In this document: positions 44,405 through 55,190 of the stretch, in pieces | How the letters are laid out: each line of letters begins with the position of its first letter | Numbering within the stretch: the stretch's first letter is position 1 | Origin: Galeruca laticollis | Lineage: Eukaryota; Arthropoda; Insecta; Coleoptera; Chrysomelidae | NCBI GenBank assembly: GCA_963921935.1 | Contig: OY998176.1 | Location: 168,326,445-168,390,444 of the forward strand | Length of the DNA: 64,000 nucleotides | Reading direction: 5' to 3' | Made by a program: the position numbers and the translations under genes | The notes under the pieces: model-generated | The model's input: only the letters and a program-made list of their open reading frames with translations | Databases searched by the model: none | Told to the model about the DNA's origin: nothing

Positions 44405-46319
44405 TATGTCGGGTCTATATTTTCCCCTGCGTATAACGGTTTTAATATTTGAATTACAAAGCATTGATAACAATTTTGAGACGAGCTCCAAGTTTAACAA
44501 AAATGAAATGATTCATCCATTATTGAGTTGAGTTCATTAGAATGAGGAAGGAACTCAATGAAAAGTCACTTAGTCACATCTGAGGTAAATAATAATCAAA
44601 GTAGACAGCAAGCTGAGCATATTATTAAGTATCTATAAGTAGGAAGATCTCGAATGTAATGGAATGATGAAGTTAATGATCTAATAACTATAGATGAAAT
44701 AATTCATTCATAAACACTAACCAATTTTGTAGCCAAGATTGCTTATAGGCAAGATGTGGGCAATATGTGAGGATTACGTTGCATTCACTATAAGAGCAAT
44801 GATTGGTTTATTAGATCATTCCGAGCAATCGTTTTTTACTGTTTTATGTTTCTCCGTAAATAACAATATTTGTAATAGCGTAAGTTTGTCAATCCATATA
44901 GAGACGCGCACTTTGCACGTAAATAACCAGTTCGATGTTGGCCACAAGTTTATTTCTGCATGTTGCATCTACGGATAATTGGATCATTGGATGAAGTTGT
45001 CAAACTGGTTATACTAAAAAGGACATACAATAAGATGAGCCCAATATTGGACAGGTATTTGAGAAAAAAATAGTAAATTGAAAGGTATGAAGATCGATGT
45101 GTTTTAATAGATCATGTCTCATAATATACTTTAGCAGCAAAATGAATATGGGGAAACTTTTCCAGTTTTTTTCAACTGCCATTACCGCTAATTTTAAAAA
45201 GATGTGCATATTAACTGGATTTATTGTCTCCATACTTTTCTGCCTCTTCTGATTAGAACAATGATGTAAAGTATGTAATTTTCACTAAATGTTTGAAATA
45301 TATGTGTAGATAAATGATAAGTAATTTGTAATTGTCTTTCTCTCTTGTTTTCGTTACACTATACAATAAATAAAATGTACTTATTTTATACTAACATTAA
45401 TATAATTTTAATTGGGTTAATAGACCTGTTAGGATGTACAATAAATTAATTGATTACATATATCATTCCGCATCGCGCAATTGAAAGAACCTTTTACTAA
45501 AATCCACAAAGTTTCAGGAAATACCCAATATTTCGAAATAAAATTATTTGTCGTACAAATCGTTATAATTTCACCAATACCTGTAATTCAAATGAGCATA
45601 AAACGAACGAACTTATCATCCCTCATTTTACACAAAAATGTGAAGTTTGGATTAACAATATCTTTAGAAGTTATATATTTTCAAATTTTGTATAACGTTC
45701 AACTGATATTAACAGGGATAAATCTGAACACGCCTTTTAACCGCCGCCCTTTAAAACTGAATACATTTGGACCATGAATATCGTTTAATTATTCATTGGG
45801 TGTCATACAAATTTATGTAGTAAACCGTTGAGCAAAAGTAACGCACACCCAAAAATTAAGCACAATTTCAAAGATGACTTTCTCGCGAACCGATCAATCG
45901 ATATCGATAATTTTTTTTAACTATAGCTTTTTTCTTTGATAATGGCACTGTGATACAATTTTCTATTCAAATTTCAGTTTTAGGCTTATGTTGAGTGCAA
46001 AAATAAGAATAGTTCCTTTACGTTGAATTTGAGACACCATCTAGGGAGCATTAGCAATAAAAACAGATGCATAATGAAACTATGCTATTGCCTCATGTTT
46101 AATAAACATTTGGTTTTCTGAATTTCTCAGACATCTGTAATGTCAAATAAAATGAACAGTTTTATTCCACAATATGTTTTTCTTCAATAAAGCAACAATT
46201 TTTCGGATTCCTTATTTGGTTCAAGAAACAATACGCGCAAATGTGTTTTCAAAAATTTCTTAATTTTTTTATCTACCTATCATCCTTAGCTGAATAACTT
46301 TTGATTTAAAGTCCTTTCG
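44405..46319. other. No recognisable gene
   Basis: AT-rich. A minus frame at 45009-45233 starts with ATG (METINPVNMHIFLKLAVMAV) but matches no family I know. A plus frame at 45481-45777 has no ATG start. Confidence 0.4.
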
Positions 46320-46490
46320 AGACAATGCAACGTGTTAGAAGGAATATGACTCGTGTTGAATGTGTTCAAACAGTGATGTTACATAATGATGAGTAACCTA
46401 CAACGCCATTGGTTTGAGATTGGGATCAGGCTAGGGACACTGCAGGCCGTGCCATCTATAGAGCCTGTCGAGTAACTAAAATCGGTAGAT
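46320..46490 (+). pseudogene. Tc1-like transposase N-terminal HTH fragment
   Basis: Reads MQRVRRNMTRVECVQTVMLH, then ARDTAGRAIYRACRVTKIGRF, which follows the insect Tc1 helix-turn-helix pattern (ECV..V.L.+.G.S...A...LG..RST..RAI.R+R.TGRF). The rest of the transposase is missing before piggyBac copy 2. Confidence 0.5.
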
Positions 46491-46831
46491 TTCAAAAAAT
46501 TACAAAACATTTTTGAAAACTCTAACGTAGTTAGTAATAAAATTGTATTGATTTTTACAACTACGTATGCGCGATGTCATATTGCTCGTCACAGAAAACT
46601 GACCCGTATTTAGTGTTGCTCGTCCAGTCATTTTTGTTTATCCTGGTTGTTATCGTTTAGTGAGAATAAATCATCCAATTTGACGACGAGGAAATAATGG
46701 ATGATATGTCCCCTTCATTTTCAAAAACAGTGCTTCTCAAAATTTGAAAAAAACGAAGGCAGGTTATTAGAAAGTTTGCTTTGTCGTCCCTGTTTTTGCC
46801 TGGTAAGAAATATTTTATATAAATTTATTAA

Positions 46832-48867
46832 CCCTTCAGTGCACGGGTGAAATTTTAATACATATAGGAACGGCTCGGGTCTTAAAAACCCAGAAGAAAA
46901 ACTGTATATATTTTCAATTGAACATTTTTATTATGCAAAATAACATTACGCATTATCAAAATGAACATTTTACTTCCTATTTTCGACAAAAAACAATGTT
47001 TTAATTTTTGAAAAGATCAGTAATAATAATAAAAAAAATATATATATTTTTTGGTCCATAAATGTTAAATACCCTGTAGACAATTAACGTTTCAAATTTC
47101 GGCAGCACACACATGACATACATATCTGGAATGTTCTAAACAAATATATTTCTCACAAATTTTGCATTGAAAACGTGTTTTGCGATCTTTACAATAGCTA
47201 CAACGACCTCTTTTATTACCCTCAACAGCTACTGGTTCAGGTACCTGGACACCGTTAATTTTTGCAGCATGGTATCGTATTTCTCTCGTCAAATGCGAAG
47301 ATGTAACTCTTTCTTTGATATGTTCCATTACCAATTGAAATTCAAGCTGTTTCAGGAATATCCTTCTCTGTTTTCCTGACGGTGATGAAGGATCATTACT
47401 CCTTTTTATAATGAAAGCGTTAATCGCAGACACGTTCAATAAATTGTAGAAAATGACCATCGGCCACCTCCTGCTGTTTCTGACGACATTATATTTGGCA
47501 CAAAGTTGATCCACTACATCAACACCACATTTTGTCATATTATAGAAAGTGATTATTTCCGGTTTATCATCTTCACCAGAGCTTTCATCGATGGAGTCGT
47601 CATGGTGCATCGTAGATAGAAGAATAACATGTTTTTTTTGGCTTATAGGAAACAACGGTCATATTTTCAGTAAACCCAAACATACTTGACTTCTCTGGTC
47701 TTGCAATAGAGATGAATTCTTTTGGTATTTGTCGGTTAATTTTCCGCATAGTACCGACAACCGTCAACTTATGGATCATCAGTAAATTTTCAGCACATTC
47801 CACCGAAGTGAACCAATTGTCCATAGTAATGTTCCGGTTTGAATGCGCAATCGGTTGAACAATTCTTTCAACTAAATCATAGGCTGCGTTGCTCACTCTT
47901 CAGGTTCAGGGTGTAAAACGTTCGAGCATCGGCTAATGAAAAAATTTTCAACCCATATCGGGCAGGCTTGTTGGAAATGTACATCCTGAAGCTGCAGCGA
48001 CCTCGGAAAGCTACCAACATTTCATCGATGGTCGCATATTGCCGGATGGTATAACATTTCTGAATATTTCTAACAATGGCTTCAAAAACGTGTCTAATGG
48101 GAGCAAGATTATCTTCTCGTTTACGTTTCTCTCTGGTATGTTTGTTGTCGAATCGTAGGCATCGTATCAAAAATTGAAATCTTCTCAAAGCCATTGTAGC
48201 AGGAAAAATGTCTACATCAGTTCCATCAGTTGCCCAGAACTCAAAAATAGATGTTCTGCCACTATGGTATACTTCGATCAGATATAGTAGACCAAACAAG
48301 GCTTTCAGCTCAGTTATTGTAATTGTTCTTACATCAGAGCTGTCTTGGTAACGGTTAGCAATAGTTTCGATATAAATGTTAGTGCACTCTACAATGTTCA
48401 TGGTTATATCCGCGTCAAAAAATAAGTCCCAACACTGTTTCTCCGTAGAAGAATTTTTTGCATCGCCTCCTGGCAGTTTGGATATAATATTGTGCTGTCT
48501 AGTTCTCACGTTTTTGGAGGACACATTTTATTCCATTTAAACCCATCTTTGGCTTCATAATATAAGTGATCCTTTTTACCACGTGAAATGCTTTGCGTAT
48601 AATTTTCAAGTTCGTCTAACGGCGTAATTTCCTGCTCTGAATCGTATCGTGATCGCTGTGCTCACATGTTCTGTCGTTTGCATCGGAAACGTCAAATTCT
48701 TCAATAGTGTCTTCCTTGTCCGTAGGCACCTCATCATACAACTTCTGCAGCCAATTGATATTTTTTTCGTATGGATCTGACATTTTCCAATCTAAAATTA
48801 TACTATTTCACTTTTTCACCTGGAAAATAGCTTTGGGTCCGTAAGACCCGACCCGTGTGCTAAAGGG
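46832..48867 (-). mobile_element. piggyBac element, copy 2, with TTAA TSDs
   Basis: TTAA is present at both borders (46828-46831 and 48868-48871). Inverted ends are cccttcagtgcacgggt and acccgtgtgctaaaggg, followed by similar tcttaaaaaccc / gggtccgtaagacccg inner motifs. At 2036 bp it is compact and the best preserved of the three piggyBacs here. Confidence 0.93.
47092..48783 (-). pseudogene. piggyBac transposase, frameshifted but nearly complete (copy 2)
   Basis: It starts at the ATG at 48783 (MSDPYEKNINWLQKLYDEVP, acidic). Frame changes near 48655, 47890 and 47640 join four segments. Core signatures: FGLLYLIEVYHS, TIDEMLVAFRGRCSFRMYIS (first Asp), RNITMDNWFTSVECAENLL (second Asp), KKHVILLSTMHHD, TKCGVDVVDQLC (third Asp region), NSRRWPMVIFYNLLNVSAIN. 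The C-terminal cross-brace is intact in one frame: CSYC, CKIC, C..H, CHVC. With catalytic and zinc residues intact, few lesions separate this copy from a working gene. Confidence 0.9.
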
Positions 48868-48899
48868 TTAAATGTTATTAAATATGTATATGTTTTAGA

Positions 48900-49130
48900 T
48901 TATTCAATGAAGAGGGATATGACAGACAATTTTTCCCATCAAAGTACAACAGCCTGTACAGGAGACGATCCCTAAAAGAATTAAAGGTATTTATTATCTG
49001 CAATTGAAAAAAAGGGTTGAATAACATACATTTTTTTCTAGATATGCTTTCCGTCCATACACATATTATTCTCCAGTTGGAAAAGTTGAAATGCTCACCA
49101 GAAAATATGAGAGGACAATAACAGAAATTG
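48900..49130 (+). other. Possible exon-like sequence
   Basis: 49043-49134 is preceded by a pyrimidine-rich tttttttctag and followed by gtaagttt. Its frame (YAFRPYTYYSPVGKVEMLTR and on to TEIG) joins in phase across the predicted intron to 49696-49809. The upstream stretch 48911-48988 is also open (FFPSKYNSLYRRRSLKELK) but does not join in the same phase. Identity unknown. Confidence 0.3.
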
Positions 49131-49222
49131 GAGGTAAGTTTGATTTATCTAATAAAGCAGTTTTAAATGAAACTTACTGTTTCTAGATAATTCCAAAATA
49201 TATTGAAAAAATGTTGAAAATT

Positions 49223-49275
49223 CTAAGATATTGACAATTGTTTCGATATTAAATATTATCGTCAGAATGACAGAA
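49223..49275 (-). ncRNA. Degenerate hammerhead-like motif (HF copy 2, left arm)
   Basis: On the minus strand: CTGACGA (49265-49259), an AT-rich stem II with the closing base pair lost, GAAAC, a short stem III ac-aatt-gt, then C17 at 49233 with cleavage next to it. Stem I pairs att with aat. One base-pair loss in stem II makes activity doubtful. Confidence 0.55.
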
Positions 49276-49455
49276 GGTTCATTTCATTTGATGCCTACTT
49301 GATGTTTAATAATTATTTTTGGCTAGACCAAGAAGTGACCTACCTTGTGATTGATTGACTTAATATATCCTAATATTATATCATACTTCTTGTAGTCAAT
49401 CACAAGGTCAATAATTATTAAACATCAGGTAAGCATCAAATGAAATGTAACTTCT

Positions 49456-49505
49456 GTCATTCTGATGATGATGTTTAATATCAAAACAATTGTCAATTTC
49501 TTAGA
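49456..49505 (+). ncRNA. Degenerate hammerhead-like motif (HF copy 2, right arm)
   Basis: CTGATGA at 49462-49468, an extra T, stem II gat...atc (49470-49482), then AAAAC where GAAAC is expected (G12 changed to A), stem III ac-aatt-gt and C17 at 49494. The core G change should inactivate it, but the layout matches the other arm and the 54.2-kb copy. Confidence 0.5.
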
Positions 49506-49695
49506 ATTTTCAACATGTCTTCAATATATTGTAATAATTATCTAGAAACAGTGAGTTTTATTTAGAACAGTAATATGAGTAGATTCCACGGAGTAAGGGT
49601 CGAGACAATTAATTTCATTCAATATGCTATAATTTTGGACATTTTAAAATGTACCCATCAAAAAAATAATAATCTATGTTTTATTTTATGTTATA

Positions 49696-49809
49696 GCTAT
49701 TCCCTCCACCAGCTATGGGATGGAAGGTATTGAGTCTTTACCACCTTCACTAAATGTGTTCCGAAGCGAAAAAACCATCAAACGGCATAAAGTCCTTTCA
49801 TTTTTCTAA
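49696..49809 (+). pseudogene. Coding-like exon resembling a non-LTR RT C-terminus
   Basis: Preceded by ttatgttatag and open to a stop: AIPSTSYGMEGIESLPPSLN, VFRSEKTIKRHKVLSFF. The ...SLPPSLN.FRS.KT.KRH pattern is like the last residues of jockey/CR1 reverse transcriptases. If it is spliced to 49043-49134 it would instead be part of a host-like gene. I cannot decide. Confidence 0.35.
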
Positions 49810-51300
49810 CGTAGGTAGATAGTTTTAATAAATAAATTAATAAATATGTAAATGTTCATAATCGTATATATGTGAAATTGACAATCTTGTTTACTATATT
49901 TTTTTCATTCAATTTAATTGATCAATAAGTAGTAAAAATTGATAATTCTATTTAATGTTTATTCCAATACATTCAATTAAAGGCATTTACAAAGTTAAAA
50001 TGATTGCCTCACAATAATTAGCCAAAGCACTATTTTCCCACTAAGAACTTATCTTTTGAGTTTACTCCTCAAGACACGATTTTTATATATAGCCCATGGT
50101 GTGGCAATTTATGGGAAAGTCAGTATTAACTTTTGTTGAGCCAATATGCCTAAGTATTTGGTCTAGCGGTAAACAAAAATCCAAAATATCCAATAAAAAC
50201 AGAAAATAAAAAAATCTATGTCAAGAAATAATTCAGAAATCAAAAAAAATCACTAATTCAAAAAAAATCAAAAACTCCAAAATTTGAACTTTCAAACATT
50301 TTTTGATTATTATTTCAATAGTACGCACATTTTGTTTTCTTTTGTTGATATAAATTTTCAAGCATATTTGTGTGTTTACTTATTTACTGTTGTTATTTTG
50401 TGCGTTTACTCATATAAATAATTGTTGTTAATTGTAGAAGCTATCCAGAAACGAGGAAGGATTTCCACAAGACGGTGGGATTTTTAAAAGACATGAAGAC
50501 CTATTTAACACTTTCAGTAAAGAAATAAAGATGCGTTTTAAGTGGAAATGAAATTTTAGATATATTATTTTTAATTTTTGTACAGTCATAAGTGCTGTTT
50601 AGCAGTCTTATATGTTATTACTTGGTAACTTGTATTTAAAGAGCTGGGTAGTTAACTACGTTTCCTTTAAAAGGATTTTAAATACTTTTGTTCGTACAGT
50701 CACAGTAATTATACCTAAATATTTTCTTCCACAGAAATTGGCCAAAAATAGTTGTTAACTACTCATTGCTAACACTTTTTTTGATTAAGTAACTAGCAGT
50801 GATACTCCAGTAGTTTGTCCAGCTCTGTGTGTTTATAGGAGTATAATAATAAATAAATGAATTAATATAAACTTATCATAAATCATTTTCTACTTTTATC
50901 TTGATTAAACATCATTTAGAAATCTAATCATACTCCAATCTAGAATGTATATTACTCAAATTATTTTTTATTATTGCATTTATATTATATATTCTGTTTA
51001 AGAAAAGTACTTTATGAAAGAAATTATTTGTTGTGTATTTTTATTCCAAAATAAATGAACTGTTTATTGTTTTATTTTCTCCATTTTAAGCATTTATGGT
51101 CCATCATTTGTTATCTCATTGAATTTAACCCAACATCTAATCATTATTGAGTTGATGGAGTTAAATTGAATGAAATTTCAAAAGATGGAGTATAAATTGC
51201 TATTTTGAAATAAAATAATTAAAATGCAGTAGATTTGAATATACCGCCTAAACCTAAAATTACAGAAATCTTCTCAACATTACTCAATTGTTTAGTCGAT
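49810..51300. other. No firm gene; one more exon-like block
   Basis: 50441-50551 follows a ttaattgtag acceptor-like site and reads KLSRNEEGFPQDGGIFKRHE then DLFNTFSKEIKMRFKWK to a stop. It has plausible composition but no family. The rest is very AT-rich. Confidence 0.25.
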
Positions 51301-51399
51301 AGGCTTTATATATGGCGCCACAATCAGTGTTTCATCTATCTGTGGGTTATCTGTGATCAGGATATGCACATACAACAATTTCTTGTGTTGCCCAATGCT

Positions 51400-52235
51400 T
51401 CAGGGAAATGAATGATTATAACATACGTCCACGACAAGACAAACCTGGCGTAACTACAGTTGTTCAATATCGCTTTAGTAGACTGTGAGCTTTAAGAGAA
51501 CGTTTTACCACGTCAAGAAAATTTTTGACACACCTCAGTACAGTTCATAAAATTCAACCAAGCATTGATACTGTGAGGAGACGTCGTCCTGATCACAATT
51601 TGAATGTCAGAGTTCCAGCGACGTGTCCTAGATTAAATGCAGACCACCGCAGAGCTAGACTGCAATTCGCCATGGAACATGTGAACTGGACTGGGAATTG
51701 TGAACACGTTATATTTACAGAAGAGTTTAGGTTTTGTATACACAGCTTCGATAGACGTCTAAAAGTAATGCGCCGGCCAGCTAAACGTTATGCACAGTGC
51801 AACATACGTGAAACAACTTTATTCAATGGGGGTTCTGTGATGTTTTGGGCTTGAATTTGCGTGGACGAATATCTTAACCGTACGTGGGGGTTCTCTAAAT
51901 AGCGAAAGATATATGAATGGCATTTCATCTGAGCACGTTGTCTCTTTTGCTCCGTACATTGAGAATAATTCTTTACCTATGCACGATAACGCAAGACCCC
52001 ATGTAGCGCGTATCGTCAACTGATTTATACATTAAGCAAACATTCGAACTCTAAATTGGCCACCACGCAGTCCCGATATGAATCCTATAGAGGACTTGTA
52101 GGCTATTATTGGGAGTGCACTTATTCCCTACATTTGGAATGGACTTCGTCAACATCAAATACCCAATTTAATATCGAGTATGCCGAGGCGATGTGAAGCA
52201 ATTATTAGAAGTAGAGGTAGAAATACTAGGTGCTA
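51400..52235 (+). pseudogene. Tc1-like (DD34E-type) transposase relic
   Basis: From 51418: RPRQDKPGVTTVVQYRFSRL, ALRERFTTSRKF, VHKIQPSIDTVRRRRPDHNL, HRRARLQFAMEHVNWTGN, HVIFTEEFRFCIHSFDRR (first catalytic Asp of TDES replaced, EEF), ETTLFNGGSVMFWA, then after breaks PMHDNARPHVARIV (second Asp) and SPDMNPIEDL (Glu), ending MPRRCEAIIRSRGR-like. The N-terminal HTH is missing; the fragment at 46.3 kb is of the same type but is a separate piece. Stops and frameshifts are plentiful. Confidence 0.85.
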
Positions 52236-52319
52236 ATGTACTTTTTTTCAAATTCATTTTTGTTATTGTTATTCTTAGTTTAATATTGTGATGTCAAAAT
52301 GTTATTTTGATGCAAAATA

Positions 52320-53320
52320 AACGATCTTAAAGATTAAAACTAACTTATACGCATCTGTGAGATACCCTGATTAATATTCTGTAATGATTTTGTCACTTGT
52401 ATACACTTCGTGGGATGTATCGGGTTACCAAACCGAAATTTCTCCAAAATGCCGTATATCTGGATTTATAGAACCCGCTGTGCACGCTATAGTCAGCTGA
52501 AAATCAATTGGGAACATCTTTGAGACACCTTGGAAAATATCCAATTGGCCACTTGTATACACTCCGGAGACTGTATCGTACTAAACCCGAAATTCCTCCA
52601 AAAAGGACAAAAATGTGGCACTTCGGGTACCATAGCACCCGTTGTACTAGCTCTGGTGAGCTAAAAATCAATGAGGTTCATCTATAATACGCCCTGAACA
52701 ATATTCACTCATAAAATCGGTCACTTGTATACACGCTGGAGGCTGTATCGTGCTAATAAACTGAAAATTCTCAAAAAATGACAAAAATTTGGTACCTTAA
52801 GTACAATAGCACTCGTTGTATTGGCTTTAGTGAGCTGAATCTCGATAGGGTTTATCTTTAAGACGCCTTGAATACTATCGAATCATAAAATTGGTCACTT
52901 GTATATACTTCGGAGGCTGTATCGTGTTAACAAACTGAAATTTCTCCAAAAATGACAAAAATGTCGTACTTAAAGTACTATATCACCTGTTGTACTGGCT
53001 GTGGTGAGCTGAAATTCCATAGAGTTCATTTGTAAGATATTCTGAATAATATTCAATCATAAAATTGTTGACATTTTGCACTACGGAAGCTGTATCGTGC
53101 TAACAAACTGAAATTTCTCAAAAAATGACAAAAATGTCGTACTTCAAGTACCATAGCATCCGTTGTACTGGCTATTGTGGGCTGAAAATCAATGGGGTTC
53201 ATCTGTGAGATGTTCTGAACAATATTCAATCATAAAATTGGTGACTTGTTGGACTGCGGAGGCTGTATCCTACCAACAAGACATGTAACGAAAAGTGGTC
53301 GACGACAACGACGACGACAT
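52320..53320 (-). repeat. Tandem array 5 (about six monomers, inverted orientation)
   Basis: Same monomer family as arrays 1-4, in minus orientation. The outer motif (complement of aatctttaaaaccgttta) is at 52320-52345 and the inner flank acatgtaacgaaaagtgg plus cgacgacaacgacgacgac at 53280-53320. Immediately after, 53349-53376 (aaatttcaacttttttgtgg, gtaaac) matches the right terminus of element D. The copy has therefore lost its centre but retains part of the opposite end. Confidence 0.85.
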
Positions 53321-53407
53321 GGGTAAAATTACTCAATCATTTTTTTTTTAAATTTCAACTTTTTTGTGGGTAAACCTTAGAGTAATAATAAACATAGAGA
53401 GGACTAT

Positions 53408-53701
53408 TCATTCATAAAAACGTTTATTTTTGCGGCCAACAATTCTAAACGCCAGTGGTGGAATAATGAATGAATTACAAAAAGTGGGGATGGTATTGTA
53501 GCTACATGGCCTTGGTAATGTCGTCTGTATTTCTGACAAACTTGGCACCGATGAACCAACTAACCAATCGTCCCAACAACGAGCGTAGATCTTCCGTCGG
53601 TCGGATGCAGCTGACGGATTGTAGGGCTTTTTATAATTCAAATGGAGATTGGATCGGAATGAAACCAATTCAGGAATTGATTTGATTATTGTTCTAGCCA
53701 T
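53408..53701 (-). CDS. Unrecognised 97-residue ORF
   Basis: ATG start at 53701. It contains MARTIIKSIPELVSFRSNLH, RCWDDWLVGSSVPSLSEIQT and ends GRKNKRFYE. Serine/proline-rich, with no domain I recognise and no membrane or signal segment. It may be chance or a gene fragment. Confidence 0.25.
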   Translation of the reverse strand: MARTIIKSIPELVSFRSNLHLNYKKPYNPSAASDRRKIYARCWDDWLVGSSVPSLSEIQTTLPRPCSYNTIPTFCNSFIIPPLAFRIVGRKNKRFYE

Positions 53702-53814
53702 TAGATGTAATAGAAATAAATTAGTTTTCTATATTGAATACAGTTTTTGCGGACTAATGCTTTTATGATGTGGATTTTCATTTGAGGGAGTAAGTTTTTT
53801 TAATAGTGTTTTCA

Positions 53815-54080
53815 AGCGCTTGTAAGGTGGGTCTTAGTGGTGTCACAGTTTTACGAAGCACTTCGAGCTGCCCTTTGGTTTATTAGAATTAGTGATATCC
53901 AAAAATTCTTGAATTATTTCATCTTTCTCGTTGGAAATATCTCCCTCTAGGAAATGTTATTGCTAGTTTACTCAAAGTGGCAGCTATTGATTCAGATTCT
54001 ATAAAAGATGGTTCATTGTCAATTGTCAGAGAATTATCTTCATTATGAATAGGATGAAATTCTCCTTCTTTAAGATAGTA
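53815..54080 (-). pseudogene. Coding-like fragment, possibly the C-terminus of the MULE relic
   Basis: Minus-strand open stretches read KEGEFHPIHNEDNSLTIDNE, ESIAATLSKLAITFP, then in another frame DEIIQEFLDITNSNKPKGSS KCF. Composition is protein-like and the strand matches the MULE-like relic beyond the foldback insertion. Assignment to the same gene is inference. Confidence 0.3.
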
Positions 54081-54124
54081 TATCTCTCAATAAGTGTGTC
54101 TGAAGATTCATAAAATGTGTTTGT

Positions 54125-54335
54125 TTTAAATTAAATTCAAGGTTTCTAGCTAATTCCACAATATAATGAAAAATGTTGAAAATTCTTAAAAATTGACAAT
54201 TGTTTCGATAACTGAATATCATCGTCAGAATGATAGAAGTTACATTTCATTTGTTGTCTACCTGATGTTTAGTAGTTATTTTTGGCTAGACCATGAATTG
54301 ACCTACCTTGTGATTGACTTAATATATGTTAATAG
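54125..54335 (-). mobile_element. Hammerhead-foldback family, single arm (HF copy 3)
   Basis: This arm is colinear with the left arm of copy 2 (ggtttctagctaattccaca; aatgttgaaaattcttaaaa; then the ribozyme region; cttgtgattgacttaatata). The opposite arm is missing. The family tail block appears 300 bp further on, at 54639-54687, separated by unrelated or coding-like sequence. Confidence 0.65.
54186..54240 (-). ncRNA. Hammerhead-like ribozyme (HF copy 3)
   Basis: Minus strand: CTGACGA (54228-54222), an extra T, stem II gata/tatc closed by a six-base loop (54220-54207), GAA, stem III ac-aatt-gt, C17 at 54195, and cleavage before 54194. Stem I pairs att/aat next to the core and ttc/gaa-type pairs further out across an internal loop. 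Every conserved core base is present; the extra base after CUGACGA matches the Penelope motif at 24.1 kb. Confidence 0.72.
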
Positions 54336-54559
54336 AAAAAAAAGAAGATGTGATATTACAAATATTGTAGCTTATATATTATTAGCTCTATGGTGATATC
54401 CTGGATATCATTTTTCCAATTAAGATCAGTATAACTGTGCAATAATATAGAAAACCAGGAAAACTATATCTGCTGATCTTTACAATTATCACTTAAGAAG
54501 ACAGTTTAATAGTGGAGAACTCCCTAGATTTATCTGTTCATTGACGACTTCATATTGTG

Positions 54560-55190
54560 GGTTTCTCAAGTGTCTTCTAATTTCCATCTCTTCAAGGAAA
54601 TCCAGTTATTGTTTCTTATCACAAATATGTTGTACTTCTAGTATGAGTAGATTCCACGAGGTAAGGGTCGAGACAGTTAATTTCATTTATAAAAGAGTTC
54701 ACAATATTATTTATATCCCGTTTTGTGAGTAAATGCAGCCTCTATATATTATTTTCTTCAAAAGGATCACCAACCTCATCAAGAATAACGTCAAATGGTA
54801 TTTTTGAAGCCAACTTAAATACTAATTTTTTTCTTTCTTCTATACTTAGAAACAAATACCTTATGTCATTGGGATGTCCTTCATAATTTTCTATGCATTT
54901 ACACTGAAAATTCAATTTCCAGTGGTTCCTAGTGTTAGTGATCCAGCACAGATAGCATCCTCCTTGTTACTTCCCTTTATTTTTAGGGATCGGCAGCGAT
55001 TTTCCATGGGAAAGTAGTCCCCAGATCTATTAGTATCAAACTTGGTGGTATTTTCTGTTAGCATCTTTTAACAAATCAAGATTTGATTTTAGTTCCAACG
55101 ATTATCAGGTTCTTTTGAATACAATTCCAGAAAAAGTAGTGAAGGTTCTGATAATTTTGATATCATGTTGTGATTCGAAATGAGAAATGA
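54560..55190 (-). pseudogene. MULE-type transposase N-terminal relic
   Basis: Minus strand: TKFDTNRSGDYFPMENRCRS, LKIKGSNKEDAICAGSLT (zinc-binding/FLYWCH-like N-terminal region of insect MULE transposase-like proteins), then after a frame change NHWKLNFQCKCIENYEGH, PNDIRYLFLSIEERKKLVFK, LASKIPFDVILDEVGDPFEE, a stop, and RLHLLTKRDINNIVNSF. The GH...I..LL+..DI.NI order is typical of this group. Coding then runs into the 45-bp HF tail block (INCLDPYLVES). The MULE catalytic domain is not visible. Confidence 0.6.
54639..54687 (+). repeat. HF tail block inside the MULE relic
   Basis: gtagattccacgaggtaagg followed by gtcgagacagttaatt is the same terminal block that closes HF copies 1 and 2. Here the reverse strand is in frame with the MULE reading. 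It is therefore either the end of an HF insertion or the coding source from which the block was captured. Confidence 0.65.

Larger units (their letters stand above)
49159..49614 (+). mobile_element. Hammerhead-bearing foldback element (family HF, copy 2, full palindrome)
   Basis: The left arm starts agttttaaatgaaac. The palindrome centre is near 49375. The right arm ends near 49570 and is followed by the tail block (agtagattccacggagtaag, 49580-49599, then ggtcgagacaattaatt). Each arm carries a hammerhead-like core in inverted orientation: minus strand around 49233-49265, plus strand around 49462-49494. Element ends match copy 1 (agt...ttaaatg; tail to ttaatt). I find no TSD. Confidence 0.75.

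Noticed and set aside
45481..45777. 98-codon frame
   Set aside because: Starts at TTG and shows no known domain; the AT-rich composition can produce such frames by chance.
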